From an uncultured Prevotella sp. (GTDB taxonomy: Bacteria > Bacteroidota > Bacteroidia > Bacteroidales > Bacteroidaceae), in NCBI GenBank assembly GCA_938028745.1, contig CALIZL010000113.1, forward strand, positions 1 through 44,583: a stretch of DNA of 44,583 nt, written 5' to 3'. The notes under the pieces are model-generated. The model ran no database searches. It saw nothing but the letters and a program-made list of their open reading frames with translations, and was not told the DNA's origin. Each line of letters starts with the position of its first letter. Position 1 is the stretch's first letter. Both the position numbers and the translations under genes were made by a program. Below, piece after piece: positions 34,086 to 42,550 of this stretch.

Positions 34086-35399
34086 TTATTGCTTCTTCAG
34101 CCTTTCGTAGCCATAGCGTGCAGAGCAGCACAATTGTTCCTCGATACGGATAAGTTGGTTGTACTTAGCCATACGGTCGGTGCGGCTCAACGAACCAGTC
34201 TTAATCTGGCCAGAGTTGGTAGCAACGGCGATGTCGGCAATAGTTGTGTCCTCTGTTTCGCCCGAACGGTGCGAAGTAACGGTGGTGTAACCAGCGCGGT
34301 GAGCCATTTCGATAGCCTCAAGCGTTTCGGTGAGCGAGCCAATTTGGTTAACCTTAATAAGGATAGAGTTGGCAGCACCCATCTTGATACCCTTCTCCAA
34401 GAACTTCACGTTGGTAACAAAGAGGTCGTCGCCAACCAACTGGCAGCGGTCGCCGATAGCCTCTGTAAGCTTAACCCAGTTGTCCCAGTCGTTCTCATCC
34501 AAACCATCTTCGATAGAGTCGATAGGATATTTGGTGATCAGTTCTTCGAGATACTTGATTTGTTCGGCAGCGGTAAGCTTCTTACCGTTAGGATCTTTGG
34601 GCATGCCGTTTTTGAGTTGACGATAGTCGTAGTACCATTCGCCATTCTCTTGTACAGCAAATTCAGATGCGGCACAGTCCATAGCAATCTTCACATCCTT
34701 GCCAGGTTCGTAGCCAGCATCCTTAATAGACTTCATGATGGTGTCCAAAGCGTCTTCGATACCGTCGAACTTAGGAGCGAAACCACCCTCGTCGCCAACA
34801 GCGGTAGACAATCCGCGAGCCTTCAAGTTCTTAGCCAAAGCGTGGAACACCTCAGCACCCATGCGGATAGCCTCACGTTCGCAAGATGCACCTACGGGGC
34901 GAATCATGAACTCTTGGAAAGCGATGGGGGCGTCAGAGTGTGCGCCACCATTGATGATGTTCATCATCGGAACGGGCAAAACGTATGTGTTTGTGCCGCC
35001 GATGTAGCGGTAAAGGGGCATACCAAATGCCTTAGCAGCGGTGTGTGCAACAGCCAACGAAACGCCAAGGATGGCGTTGGCACCCAGCTTGCTCTTTGTG
35101 GGCGTGCCGTCTAGTTCGAGCATCTTGTAGTCGATTTTGCGTTGTTGGCAAACCGACATGCCTTTAAGGGCAGGAGCGATAACGTTGTTTACGTTCTCTA
35201 CGGCTTTGAGAACACCCTTACCCAAGTAGCGGCCCTTGTCGCCGTCGCGCAATTCGAGGGCCTCGTTTTCGCCTGTTGATGCGCCAGAAGGTACACTTGC
35301 GCGGCCTACCACGCCATTGCATAATGTCACTTCCACCTCTACGGTAGGGTTACCTCTTGAGTCGAGGATTTCTCTCGCATGAACTTTTTCAATTACCAT
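34086..35399 (-). CDS. eno: enolase (phosphopyruvate hydratase)
   Basis: A 437-residue glycolytic enzyme converting 2-phosphoglycerate to phosphoenolpyruvate with Mg2+. Motifs: ILDSRGNPTVEVEV at the N-terminus, SGASTGENEALELRD with loop-1 Ser, NIINGGAHSD near 148-155, DEGGFAP with Glu204, metal ligands Asp241, Glu297 and Asp324 (QLVGDDLFVTN), catalytic Lys349 in SILIKVNQIG, and SHRSGETEDT near the C-terminus. The length is typical. It has its own promoter about 50 bases upstream and an intrinsic terminator. Codon use is strongly biased, as expected for a highly expressed gene. Confidence 0.98.
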   Translation of the reverse strand: MVIEKVHAREILDSRGNPTVEVEVTLCNGVVGRASVPSGASTGENEALELRDGDKGRYLGKGVLKAVENVNNVIAPALKGMSVCQQRKIDYKMLELDGTPTKSKLGANAILGVSLAVAHTAAKAFGMPLYRYIGGTNTYVLPVPMMNIINGGAHSDAPIAFQEFMIRPVGASCEREAIRMGAEVFHALAKNLKARGLSTAVGDEGGFAPKFDGIEDALDTIMKSIKDAGYEPGKDVKIAMDCAASEFAVQENGEWYYDYRQLKNGMPKDPNGKKLTAAEQIKYLEELITKYPIDSIEDGLDENDWDNWVKLTEAIGDRCQLVGDDLFVTNVKFLEKGIKMGAANSILIKVNQIGSLTETLEAIEMAHRAGYTTVTSHRSGETEDTTIADIAVATNSGQIKTGSLSRTDRMAKYNQLIRIEEQLCCSARYGYERLKKQ

Positions 35400-35448
35400 A
35401 ATTTGTTCTTATTTAATTAAATAAAAAAATGTCCGTATTAAACTCTTG

Positions 35449-35479
35449 CAAAGTTAATAAATATCTCTGGAAAAACAGA
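35449..35479 (-). promoter_or_regulatory. promoter of eno
   Basis: The minus strand reads TCTG (35476-35479, one mismatch to TTTG), a 19-base spacer and TAACTTTG (35449-35456). The predicted leader is about 43 bases. Confidence 0.6.
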
Positions 35480-35584
35480 TGAAAAACAAATAAATACGCT
35501 CCGTTGAGATAACTTAACTTATTGCAGCGTAAAGGCTAACTGAAAACGATGAAGTGAAACAAGCGTTGGCAACTGTCTTTAAGC

Positions 35585-35715
35585 ACCGAACAACAGCACC
35601 ACAAGGAGACAGTACAAGCCACCTTGTAGCGGCACTACAAACGACTTGTACAGGCGCTACAAGGTGCTTGTAGTGCGCCTACAAGTGCCTTGTAGTAGCA
35701 CTACAAACAGCATTG
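35585..35715. repeat. CTACAAG / CTTGTAG array
   Basis: About ten occurrences of CTACAA or its complement TTGTAG lie within 130 bases directly downstream of higA. The best hairpin is GGCGCTACAAG with CTTGTAGTGCGCC (about 35654-35680), which could terminate the toxin-antitoxin operon. Confidence 0.6.
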
Positions 35716-35726
35716 TACCAACAACG

Positions 35727-36038
35727 TTAAGGCCTAGCCACCGCTTTTGTTATCTTCTTCAAACGGGTTGCCAACGTAGTATCCTTTCGTGCAACCTGCA
35801 TGTTGTACTTCATCTGTAATTCCATTAAGGGCTCGGCAGGAATGTCCAAAGCCGCTTCAAACATAAGGGCAGAAGTGGTACTCAACGGCCTACGCCCATT
35901 CAATAGTTCGTTTAGAACCGAATAAGCCATGCCGATACTTTCGGCGAACTTACGCTGGGATATGCCCCTTGCCTCCAATTCGTCTTTAAGCACTTCGCCA
36001 GGATGTGTGGCATAAAAGCCATAACCTAAACTAGACAT
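35727..36038 (-). CDS. higA: HigA family antitoxin (XRE helix-turn-helix)
   Basis: A 103-residue DNA-binding antitoxin. The motif HPGEVLKDELEARGISQRKFAESIGM followed by LNELLNGRRPLS (about residues 12-55) is the HigA/VapI-type helix-turn-helix, in the usual order for this group with the toxin gene first. It begins 6 bases after the toxin's stop, so the two are translated from one message. HigA binds HigB and represses its own operon. The C-terminal 40 residues are basic. Secure as a family call. Confidence 0.88.
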   Translation of the reverse strand: MSSLGYGFYATHPGEVLKDELEARGISQRKFAESIGMAYSVLNELLNGRRPLSTTSALMFEAALDIPAEPLMELQMKYNMQVARKDTTLATRLKKITKAVARP

Positions 36039-36044
36039 ATCATT

Positions 36045-36362
36045 TTATTTATAATGGTTTGACAATTCCAATATGTTGCAAACGGTAACAATCCGTTCTC
36101 CGGATTTAATTTCCGTGCGAAATTCAATACGATATTGGTCATTAACTCGCACAGACTCACGCCCGACCTTGCCACCTACCAACTTTTCATAATGCAAAGA
36201 GGTAAAGCGATACATGTCTTCTGTACTATTAAGCGAGCTCATCAGGTTCAACACACTAATATACTTCCGTATAACTTGCGGTTGAAAACGATGTTTCTTA
36301 TCACGAGTTTTACCCAAATAAAACAGCTCCCTCAAATATTCTTGCTCAAAGGTTATTTCCAT
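36045..36362 (-). CDS. higB: HigB/RelE-family toxin
   Basis: A 105-residue toxin of the RelE/ParE fold, a ribosome-dependent mRNA interferase in characterised HigB members. Visible: a Lys/Arg-rich middle (KTRDKKHRFQPQVIRKY), LHYEKLVGGKVGRESVRVNDQYRIEFR with the basic active-site face, and VCNILELSNHYK as the last strand. I set the start at 36362 (MEITFEQEYL) because an ATG at 36383 falls inside the -7 box. The toxin gene precedes the antitoxin, as in other higBA loci. It is slightly longer than the shortest HigB proteins (about 92) but within range. Confidence 0.82.
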   Translation of the reverse strand: MEITFEQEYLRELFYLGKTRDKKHRFQPQVIRKYISVLNLMSSLNSTEDMYRFTSLHYEKLVGGKVGRESVRVNDQYRIEFRTEIKSGERIVTVCNILELSNHYK

Positions 36363-36380
36363 CTTTGCTGTTTCTTTTTG

Positions 36381-36412
36381 CAAAGATAGCCAGAATTATT
36401 AATCTTCGCAAC
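36381..36412 (-). promoter_or_regulatory. promoter of higBA
   Basis: The minus strand reads GTTG (36409-36412), a 20-base spacer and TATCTTTG (36381-36388). The message would start near 36375. The motif CTTTGC(A) is repeated on both strands here (ATCTTTGC at 36361 and GCAAAGAT at 36380), a possible operator palindrome for HigA. Confidence 0.5.
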
Positions 36413-36490
36413 TTATGCGAACACATTTTGCAGGCATTACGACTATTCCTGTTCCACTCACTCTTCGCTATGTATACCACAACACACGTG

Positions 36491-37390
36491 CTATCCATTT
36501 CTAAACGCTAAGGGTGTTTGTCCCGTTTGCCGTTTAAAGTACTTATTAAAGAAACTGGGATTGGGAAAATTCAAGGCTTCTGAGATGGCCGCCACCGTTA
36601 ATTGGCCATGCCGCAACATCACCTTTGCCTCGGTTATCACGGCTCGGTCTATCCATTCTTTGGCATACACGCCGCTGGTTTGCCACACCACCCTACTAAG
36701 ATAACGTTGCGACAAACACAGCTTGTCGGCATAAAAGGCCAAGTTATGTTCGCTTTTGGCATGCTCGTTCACCAAGGCGATGAACCTATCAAACACCACA
36801 CGCTGCCGCGAAGGACTCTCTGCGGGATGCTCTGTGGCACGAATGTAACACTCGTTATACACATAACACAGCGCGGTAATGATGGCTAAGGCCGCTTGCC
36901 GGTTGTAAGGCCTGTCCCTAAGCACAAGCATCAGGCTCTCGTAAAGGCTTTCCACCTTGGCGATGTCCCTATCGTTGGCAGACATAAGCGCGTCTTTCAC
37001 CTGTCCGTTAAACATCGTTGGCACGCCCTGCGGAAACAATTCGTCCATCAGCCACGGGTCAATCACCACCCCTTCCACCTCACTTTCGAGCGGAATTTGG
37101 TCGAATTGAAAGATGGTACCATCGCAAAAATACCCTAATGTGCCACTTTGCGCACTCCGTTCAAGCAGATTAAGCGTTGCCTTTATCTCGCCTTTCTTCA
37201 ATAATCCGATACGAATACCAGGCAGGCGATAAGGACAATGGGCCACAACGGCCAAGCCAAAGGTGTTGCGACCATTATAAAGCATGGTGAAACCCTCTTC
37301 AGTTATGGGCATATCGGGTTCGGCCACATGCACGCTGAGCCTATTTCTTATCTCCTCCATAGTAAGAGTTTCGATTGTCTGATTGTTCAT
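36491..37390 (-). CDS. AraC family transcriptional regulator
   Basis: A 299-residue regulator. The N-terminal half (about 1-165) looks like a cupin-type sensing domain (FTMLYNGRNTFGLAVVAHCPYR, IFQFDQIPLESEVEGVVI). The C-terminal 100 residues are a two-helix-turn-helix AraC domain (LAFYADKLCLSQRYLSRVV, then SEALNFPNPSFFNKYFKRQTGQTPLAFR). The start is set at 37390 (MNNQTIETLT). The frame from 37561 would add 57 unrelated residues and reach past the divergent promoter. It is divergent from the TolC-ABC export operon, so regulation of that operon is likely. The inducer is unknown. Confidence 0.88.
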   Translation of the reverse strand: MNNQTIETLTMEEIRNRLSVHVAEPDMPITEEGFTMLYNGRNTFGLAVVAHCPYRLPGIRIGLLKKGEIKATLNLLERSAQSGTLGYFCDGTIFQFDQIPLESEVEGVVIDPWLMDELFPQGVPTMFNGQVKDALMSANDRDIAKVESLYESLMLVLRDRPYNRQAALAIITALCYVYNECYIRATEHPAESPSRQRVVFDRFIALVNEHAKSEHNLAFYADKLCLSQRYLSRVVWQTSGVYAKEWIDRAVITEAKVMLRHGQLTVAAISEALNFPNPSFFNKYFKRQTGQTPLAFRNG

Positions 37391-37412
37391 AACACGTCCT
37401 TTCTTATTTCCA

Positions 37413-37420
37413 CAAAGATA
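37413..37420 (-). promoter_or_regulatory. -7 box of the AraC gene
   Basis: The minus strand reads TATCTTTG, about 22 bases before the ATG at 37390. Confidence 0.5.
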
Positions 37421-37517
37421 ATAAAAACCACCCATAAAAACCCTGATTAAGCGCAAAAAGCTACTAAAAGAACATTTATTGGCCGTAAAGGATAACAAGG
37501 ATGTAAGCAAAACGGCG

Positions 37518-37525
37518 TAATTTTG
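37518..37525 (+). promoter_or_regulatory. -7 box of the export operon
   Basis: TAATTTTG matches TAnnTTTG, about 25 bases before the TolC-like ATG. It is about 100 bases from the divergent AraC promoter, leaving room for a shared operator. Confidence 0.5.
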
Positions 37526-37549
37526 CACCATGAGATGTAAACGAAAGGA

Positions 37550-38860
37550 ATGATGAAGCATACATTATTAATAGCCCTCGCACTGTTGTGTGCCGCCGCT
37601 TGCCCTGCGCAAACCACGTTAGAGGCCTGTCAACAGCAGGCACAACAGAACTATCCGCTCATCAAGCGGCGCGCACTCTACGCCCAATCCACGGCCTACA
37701 CCATCGCCAACATCAAGAAAGGATGGCTACCGCAGGTGCAAGTAGCGGCGCAAGGCACGGTGCAAAACCGCGTGGCGCAACTGCCCGAGCAGCTATCTAA
37801 CATGATGGCTGCACTGGGACAAAGTACACGCGGACTGGCAAAAGAACAATATCGCGTGGGCGTAGACGTTAATCAGATGCTATGGGACGGCGGAAGGATT
37901 AGCGCACAAAAAGAAGTGGCACAGCTACAACAGCAGGTAGACGAGGCACAAACCGACGTTTCGCTCTATCAGGTGCGCCAAAGGGTGAACGACCTTTACT
38001 TCGGCATCTTGCTTGTTGACGAGCGTTTGCGACTTAACCGCGACCTACAAACGCTACTGCAAAGCAACGAAGACAAACTCGTTGCGCTGCAAAGGCAGGG
38101 TGTGACCATGCAAAGCGATGTAGACCAAGTGAAAGCCGAACGACTAACGGCCATGCAAATGGCCAACGAACTGCAACACTCGCGCGATGCGCTCTGTCGT
38201 ATGTTGGCCTTGTTTTGCAACGTAGAGCGTATCGACAGCATTGTAAAACCGACGCCCACGCCCACCGAACAGACGGCGGAAGACATTCGGCCCGAGCTAA
38301 AAGCCATCGACTTGCAGCTGAGTTTGATAACTTCGCAACAGCGCGCACTGCGCAGCGCACTGCTCCCCACATTGAGCGTATTCGGTCAAGCCTACTATGG
38401 CTACCCTGGTTTCGACATGTTTAAAGACATGAACAGCCGCTCGCCTTCGTTCAATGCTTTGGCTGGCGTGCGCCTTGCGTGGAACATTGGCAACCTATAC
38501 ACGCATCGCAACAACGTTCAACGGCTATCGGTGGCACAGGCCGAGATAGAAAACGCCCGCGAATTGTTCTTCTTCAACAATCGGTTGGAAATGGTGCAAC
38601 AGCAAGAAACCATTGCTAGCAAGCGTCAAACGATGGCTGCCGACGACGAAATTGTTGCGCTTAGACAGAGCGTTAGGCGAGCTGCCGAGGCCAAACTGGC
38701 GCACGGCATCATCGACACCGACCGACTGTTGCAAGAGATAACCCGCGAAAACAACGCGAAAATAAATCGCTCTACACACGAAGTGGAGATGTTACAGGGG
38801 ATATATAACTTGAAGTATGTGAGGGGAGAACCCACAATCCCAAAACAAGCCACGCCTTAA
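37550..38860 (+). CDS. TolC family outer-membrane efflux protein
   Basis: A 436-residue outer-membrane channel protein with a signal peptide ending ACPAQ (about residue 20; the second ATG at 37553 fits equally well). It has the two-fold repeat of long coiled-coil helices of TolC (LEACQQQAQQNYPLIKRRALYAQS, then ELKAIDLQLSLITSQQRAL) and beta segments (LPTLSVFGQAYYGYPG). It forms the outer-membrane exit duct. First gene of the export operon. Its stop codon TAA touches the end of MITE-like copy 4, which separates it from the adaptor gene. Confidence 0.9.
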   Translation: MMKHTLLIALALLCAAACPAQTTLEACQQQAQQNYPLIKRRALYAQSTAYTIANIKKGWLPQVQVAAQGTVQNRVAQLPEQLSNMMAALGQSTRGLAKEQYRVGVDVNQMLWDGGRISAQKEVAQLQQQVDEAQTDVSLYQVRQRVNDLYFGILLVDERLRLNRDLQTLLQSNEDKLVALQRQGVTMQSDVDQVKAERLTAMQMANELQHSRDALCRMLALFCNVERIDSIVKPTPTPTEQTAEDIRPELKAIDLQLSLITSQQRALRSALLPTLSVFGQAYYGYPGFDMFKDMNSRSPSFNALAGVRLAWNIGNLYTHRNNVQRLSVAQAEIENARELFFFNNRLEMVQQQETIASKRQTMAADDEIVALRQSVRRAAEAKLAHGIIDTDRLLQEITRENNAKINRSTHEVEMLQGIYNLKYVRGEPTIPKQATP

Positions 38861-39036
38861 CCGGCCTCACCCCCAACCCCTCTCCAAGGGGAGAGGGGAG
38901 TAATATGTAAGGCTACAACAAGGGAAAATAAAACAGTATTTAAGGCAATTACAAGGACTAACAAACATAACACCCACGCCCCAACAAGGCATTTCACTCC
39001 CCTCTCCCCTTGGAGAGGGGCTGGGGGTGAGGCCGG
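38861..39036. mobile_element. MITE-like element, copy 4, with 41-bp inverted ends
   Basis: The most regular copy. A 41-base end beginning CCGGCCTCACCCCCAACCCC (38861-38901) and its inverted copy ending GGGGGTGAGGCCGG (38996-39036) flank a 94-base centre, which matches the centre of copy 3 in reverse. It directly follows the TolC-like stop and precedes the adaptor ATG by 60 bases. Confidence 0.8.
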
Positions 39037-39096
39037 TTAGGGGTTGCTGTGGGGCCAGTTGCTGGGGGATTGCTAGGCCGAAACAACACAATTAAC

Positions 39097-39990
39097 ATGA
39101 AACATCCATCAATAACCATCGCCGCACTTGCGCTATTAATCACTGCCTGCGGCGGAAACGAAAAGGAATATGATGCCACGGGCATCTTCGAGGCAACCGA
39201 AGTTACGGTTTCGGCCGAAGTAACAGGGCGACTGATGGCCTTCGACATCAGCGAAGGCTCAACACTTACGGCAGGACAGCAAGTGGGACTCATTGATACC
39301 GTACAGCTACAATTAAAGGCTAGGCAGGTGGGAGCCACACGCGAGGTCTTCGCCAACCAACGTCCCGACATCCAAGCGCAGATTGCCGTCACCAAACAAC
39401 AAATCAGCAAGGCCCTTGTTGAGCAACGTCGCACACAAGCCTTGCTGAAAGATGGCGCTGCCACCAGCAAGCAACTAGACGACGCCGAAAACGCCGTGGC
39501 CGTGCTACAAAAGCAATTGCAGGGGCAACTGTCGCTGCTGCAAAACAGCACGCGTAGCCTTAACAGCCAGATGAGCGGTGCCGACATTCAACGCTACGAG
39601 GTGATGAACCAATTGGAAAAGTGCCACATCAAGTCGCCAATAACGGGTACGGTATTGGAGAAATACGCCGAACAAGGCGAGTTTACCAGCATCGGCCGAC
39701 CGCTTTTCAAAGTGGCCGACATCCGTAACATGACCCTCCGCGCCTACATCACTTCAATCCAACTGGCCAAAGTGCGCGTGGGACAGCACGTAAAGGTGTT
39801 CGCCGACTATGGCGACGACACCCGACATGCCTACGAAGGAACCATTACATGGATTTCGCCAAAGGCCGAATTTACACCCAAAAGCATTCTTACCGACGAC
39901 GAAAGGGCCGACCAAGTGTACGCCGTAAAGGTCAGCGTGAAGAACAATGGCTACATCAAGATTGGCATGTATGGAGAAATGAAGTTATGA
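39097..39990 (+). CDS. HlyD/YbhG-type membrane fusion protein (lipoprotein)
   Basis: A 297-residue periplasmic adaptor with lipobox ITAC (residues 13-16), so anchored to the inner membrane by lipid. A lipoyl-like half (TGIFEATEVTVSAEVTGRLMAFDISEGSTL) is followed by a coiled coil (about 75-165), the second lipoyl half (CHIKSPITGTVLEKYAEQGEF) and a beta-barrel domain (ITSIQLAKVRVGQHVKVFADYGD). It bridges the ABC permeases and TolC. Start at 39097; a frame from 39049 would begin within repeat-flanking DNA. Its TGA overlaps the ATG of the ATPase gene (ATGA), indicating coupled translation. Confidence 0.9.
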   Translation: MKHPSITIAALALLITACGGNEKEYDATGIFEATEVTVSAEVTGRLMAFDISEGSTLTAGQQVGLIDTVQLQLKARQVGATREVFANQRPDIQAQIAVTKQQISKALVEQRRTQALLKDGAATSKQLDDAENAVAVLQKQLQGQLSLLQNSTRSLNSQMSGADIQRYEVMNQLEKCHIKSPITGTVLEKYAEQGEFTSIGRPLFKVADIRNMTLRAYITSIQLAKVRVGQHVKVFADYGDDTRHAYEGTITWISPKAEFTPKSILTDDERADQVYAVKVSVKNNGYIKIGMYGEMKL

Positions 39991-41447
39991 ACGCCATCGA
40001 AGTAAACAACATCTGCAAAAGCTACGGCGAGGTACAAGCCTTGAAGGATTTCTCGTTTAGCGTGGCCAAAGGGTCGCTACACGGACTTATCGGCCCCGAC
40101 GGAACAGGCAAAACATCGATGTTTCGCATCCTTGCCACCTTGGTTTTGCCCGACAGCGGCACGGCATCGGTAGATGGTTTCGACGTGGTGAGCGGACTAA
40201 AACACATTCGGCAGCGCGTGGGCTACATGCCGGGGCGGTTCAGTTTGTATCAAGACCTCACCGTTGAAGAGAACTTACGCTTCTTCGCCACCCTCTTCGG
40301 CACAACCATTGAGGCCGGTTATCATAACGTTAAGGACATATACGGCCAGATAGAACCCTTTAAACGGCGGCGCGCCGGTGCGCTATCAGGCGGCATGAAG
40401 CAGAAACTGGCCCTTAGTTGCGCACTTATTCACCAACCCAGCGTGCTGCTATTAGATGAACCAACCACAGGTGTCGACCCTGTTTCGCGCACCGAGTTTT
40501 GGGATATGCTTGCCCGATTGAAACAACAAGGCATCACCATCCTTGTTTCTACGCCCTACCAAGAGGAGATAAAGCGGTGCGACGAGATTACCACGCCACC
40601 CCTGCCACAAGCTCTCCACACGCCACCCACACGCCCCTTATATATTAATAAGGTGTGCGAGGCAACGACAACGTCCCCCACCGACAACGCCACACGCAAC
40701 CTGAGCCAAGCCGAAACCATTATCCACGTGAGCCACTTGGTAAAGACCTTCGGCACGTTTAATGCCGTAGACGACATTTCGTTCGATGTTCGCAGGGGCG
40801 AAATATTCGGCTTTCTCGGTGCCAATGGTGCAGGTAAAACCACTGCCATGCGCATTCTTTCGGGCCTTAGTCAGCCTTCGGGCGGCAAGGCTACTGTGGC
40901 CGGGCTAGACGTTAGCACGCAACACGAGGCCATAAAACGGCGCATCGGCTACATGAGTCAGCGTTTCTCGCTCTACGAAGACCTCACCGTTACAGAGAAC
41001 ATCCGCCTCTTTGGCGGCATCTACGGCATGAGTTCGGCCGACATCAAACGCAAAACCGAACAGCTGCTCAACCGACTGACGTTGCAAAACGAGGCCAACC
41101 GACTAGTAAAGACCCTCCCCTTGGGCTTTAAACAAAAGCTAGCCTTCTCGGTAAGCATATTGCATCGGCCCGAAGTAGTGTTCTTAGACGAACCCACGGG
41201 CGGCGTAGACGGCAACACCCGACGCCAGTTTTGGGAACTGATTTACGAGGCGGCGCAGGGCGGCATCACCGTATTCGTAACCACACACTATATGGACGAG
41301 GCCGAATATTGCGACCGTTTGTCTATCATGGTGGATGGAAAGATACGCGCATTAGACACGCCCGAACAGCTGAAACGCCAATACGCAAAAGACAATTTGG
41401 GCGAGGTGTTCACCCTCCTTGCCCACAATGCAGAAAGGAGTGAATGA
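39987..41447 (+). CDS. YbhF-like double-ATPase ABC protein, shortened first half
   Basis: A 486-residue protein with two fused nucleotide-binding domains. First: Walker A GPDGTGKT (36-43), LSGGMKQK (133-140), Walker B LLLDEP, but Pro190 in VSTPYQEE replaces the switch His. Second: Walker A GANGAGKT (278-285), LPLGFKQ (377-383) in place of LSGGQ, Walker B VVFLDEP, and His434 in VTTHYMDEAE. The same complementary defects occur in E. coli YbhF, about 578 residues. Here the first domain stops just after the switch region and a Pro/Thr-rich linker (202-240) replaces about 90 residues. It energises the two ABC-2 permeases downstream. Start by ATGA overlap at 39987. Confidence 0.92.
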   Translation: MNAIEVNNICKSYGEVQALKDFSFSVAKGSLHGLIGPDGTGKTSMFRILATLVLPDSGTASVDGFDVVSGLKHIRQRVGYMPGRFSLYQDLTVEENLRFFATLFGTTIEAGYHNVKDIYGQIEPFKRRRAGALSGGMKQKLALSCALIHQPSVLLLDEPTTGVDPVSRTEFWDMLARLKQQGITILVSTPYQEEIKRCDEITTPPLPQALHTPPTRPLYINKVCEATTTSPTDNATRNLSQAETIIHVSHLVKTFGTFNAVDDISFDVRRGEIFGFLGANGAGKTTAMRILSGLSQPSGGKATVAGLDVSTQHEAIKRRIGYMSQRFSLYEDLTVTENIRLFGGIYGMSSADIKRKTEQLLNRLTLQNEANRLVKTLPLGFKQKLAFSVSILHRPEVVFLDEPTGGVDGNTRRQFWELIYEAAQGGITVFVTTHYMDEAEYCDRLSIMVDGKIRALDTPEQLKRQYAKDNLGEVFTLLAHNAERSE

Positions 41448-42547
41448 TGAAGACCTTCTTTTCATTCGTCAACAAGGAGGTGCGGCACATCCTACGCGAC
41501 CGCCGCACCATGCTCATACTCTTCGGCATGCCGCTAGTAATGATGTTGCTCTTTGGCTTTGCCATCTCTACCGATGTGCGAAACGTTCGCCTTGTGGTTG
41601 TAACCACGCCGTGGGACAATGCCGCGCAGCAGATTGTAGAGCGGCTCGACGCCTCCGAATACTTCGTTCACACCTACAACGCACCCACAGTTGAGAAGGC
41701 CAAACAGCTTATTCGCGACCAGAAAGCCGACCTCGCCGTGGTGTTTTCGCCACGTTTTGCCGACCATCGTTACGATGGCGGCGCGCGCATACAGCTTATT
41801 ACCGATGGCACCGACCCCAACATGTCGAGTTTACAAGCCGCCTACGCCTCGCAAATCATTGTCCAAGCCCTGCAACAGGGCAGCAAAGTAAGCATCGGCA
41901 GCACACCAATGGTGACCACCCGACTGCTATACAACCCGCAAATGAAAAGTGCCTACAACTTTGTTCCGGGCATCATGGGCATGTTGCTCTTGCTTATCTG
42001 CGCCATGATGACCTCGGTAAGCATCGCTCGCGAGAAAGAACGTGGCACGATGGAGGTGCTTCTCGTCTCGCCAGCGCGCCCTTTACTGATGCTCATCGCC
42101 AAGGCCGTGCCCTATTTTCTGTTGTCTATTGCCATCTTGTGCATCATCTTAGGCATCTCACATTTCGTTTTGGGCGTACCGCTCTCAGGCAACCTGTCCG
42201 CCATTTTCGCCCTCTGCCTGCTCTACATCTTCCTAGCCTTGTGCATAGGTTTGCTCATCAGCGTGTTGGCCAGCACCCAATTGCAAGCCCTGCTCATATC
42301 GGGTATGGTGATGTTGATGCCCAGCATCCTGCTATCGGGCATGATATATCCCATCGAAAGCATGCCACAAGTACTGCAATGGCTAACATGCATCATTCCC
42401 ACACGATGGTTCATCGCCGCCATTCGCAAGCTAATGATTATGGGCGTGGGGCTAGATATGGTGGCAAAAGAAGTGATGATACTCGCTGCAATGGCAGCGT
42501 TGATACTCGGTATTGCATTGAAGAAGTTTAATATTAGGCTTGAATAG
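41444..42547 (+). CDS. ABC-2 type permease (YbhS-like)
   Basis: A 367-residue inner-membrane permease: helix 1 at about 23-42 (MLILFGMPLVMMLLFGFAIS), a large periplasmic domain (about 45-170), then five helices including AREKERGTMEVLLVSPARP, the conserved coupling segment, and the final LSGMIYPIESMPQVLQWLTCIIPTRWFI typical of ABC-2 exporters. It pairs with the next permease to form the membrane channel. ATG overlaps the ATPase stop (start 41444 or 41447). It is separated from the next gene by a 36-base inverted repeat. Confidence 0.9.
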   Translation: MMKTFFSFVNKEVRHILRDRRTMLILFGMPLVMMLLFGFAISTDVRNVRLVVVTTPWDNAAQQIVERLDASEYFVHTYNAPTVEKAKQLIRDQKADLAVVFSPRFADHRYDGGARIQLITDGTDPNMSSLQAAYASQIIVQALQQGSKVSIGSTPMVTTRLLYNPQMKSAYNFVPGIMGMLLLLICAMMTSVSIAREKERGTMEVLLVSPARPLLMLIAKAVPYFLLSIAILCIILGISHFVLGVPLSGNLSAIFALCLLYIFLALCIGLLISVLASTQLQALLISGMVMLMPSILLSGMIYPIESMPQVLQWLTCIIPTRWFIAAIRKLMIMGVGLDMVAKEVMILAAMAALILGIALKKFNIRLE

Positions 42548-42550
42548 TCG

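Noticed and set aside
34029..35114. 361-codon plus-strand frame
   Set aside because: It is fully antisense to enolase, whose active-site motifs are intact; long antisense frames are expected from biased codon use.
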